Assembly (NCBI GenBank): GCA_002418185.1
Contig: DIDN01000102.1
Location: 1 to 6,068, forward strand
Source of the DNA: Deltaproteobacteria bacterium UBA5799
GTDB lineage: Bacteria > Desulfobacterota > GWC2-55-46
Reading direction: 5' to 3'
Length of the DNA stretch: 6,068 nucleotides
A program made the position numbers and the translations under genes. Position 1 is the first letter of the stretch. Each line of letters opens with the position of its first letter. The notes beneath the pieces were generated by a model. It did not search any database. It saw nothing but the letters and a program-made list of their open reading frames with translations, and was not told the DNA's origin. This document shows, piece by piece, positions 6,005 to 6,068 of the stretch.

Positions 6005-6064
6005 AGGTCGGGAATAAAAAGCGGAGCATATATGATAATATGTGAGCATTTTTATTCCCGGCCT
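6005..6064. repeat. nested palindrome upstream of argD
   Basis: Arms 6009-6020 and 6049-6060 (CGGGAATAAAAA and its complement) are exact, and pairing extends to 6005 and 6064 with one mismatch. A second pair, CATAT/ATATG (6027-6031, 6038-6042), has the same centre of symmetry (between 6034 and 6035). No gene is visible here. It may be the 3' end structure of a gene beyond the window, a repeat element, or part of the argD control region. Confidence 0.55.
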
Positions 6065-6068
6065 GACA

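Overview
This window holds five genes, all on the minus strand and packed tightly. They read from high to low coordinates as argD, argF, argG, a fumarylacetoacetate hydrolase (FAH) family enzyme, and an LL-diaminopimelate aminotransferase (dapL type). It is a core-metabolism amino-acid locus. I see no phage, transposase, CRISPR, toxin or defence genes, and no RNA gene. The GC-rich coding sequence, the DapL route to lysine next to arginine genes, and the palindromic intergenic repeats suggest a Deltaproteobacteria-like (Desulfobacterota-type) bacterium. That placement is inference from general resemblance, not a search result.

Layout. Positions 5909-6068 are the leader of the locus: a nested palindrome (6005-6064), a short palindrome (5966-5988), a good sigma70-type promoter candidate (5939-5967) and a strong ribosome binding site serving a TTG start for argD (5908). 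A 171-base gap follows argD; its first 84 bases are an inverted-repeat element touching the argD stop codon (4607-4690). Then come argF, a perfect 13-bp palindrome over the argF stop codon (3575-3603), argG with an unusual lysine/alanine-rich tail, the FAH-family gene overlapping argG by four bases (GTGA), a 73-base gap with a weak promoter candidate, and dapL. A 130-base palindromic repeat (1-130) lies one base beyond the dapL stop.

How the genes work together. ArgD makes N-acetylornithine, the precursor of ornithine. ArgF carbamoylates ornithine to citrulline. ArgG condenses citrulline with aspartate to argininosuccinate. ArgH, the last enzyme, is absent here; the FAH-family gene sits where it might be expected. 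DapL makes LL-diaminopimelate for lysine and peptidoglycan, so arginine and lysine biosynthesis are linked in one directon.

The least ordinary signals are a near-identical palindrome present both at the argD promoter and at the argF/argG junction, the coherent case for a TTG start of argD, the basic tail of ArgG, and repeat elements placed 0-1 base after stop codons. I do not see a clearly new biological system.
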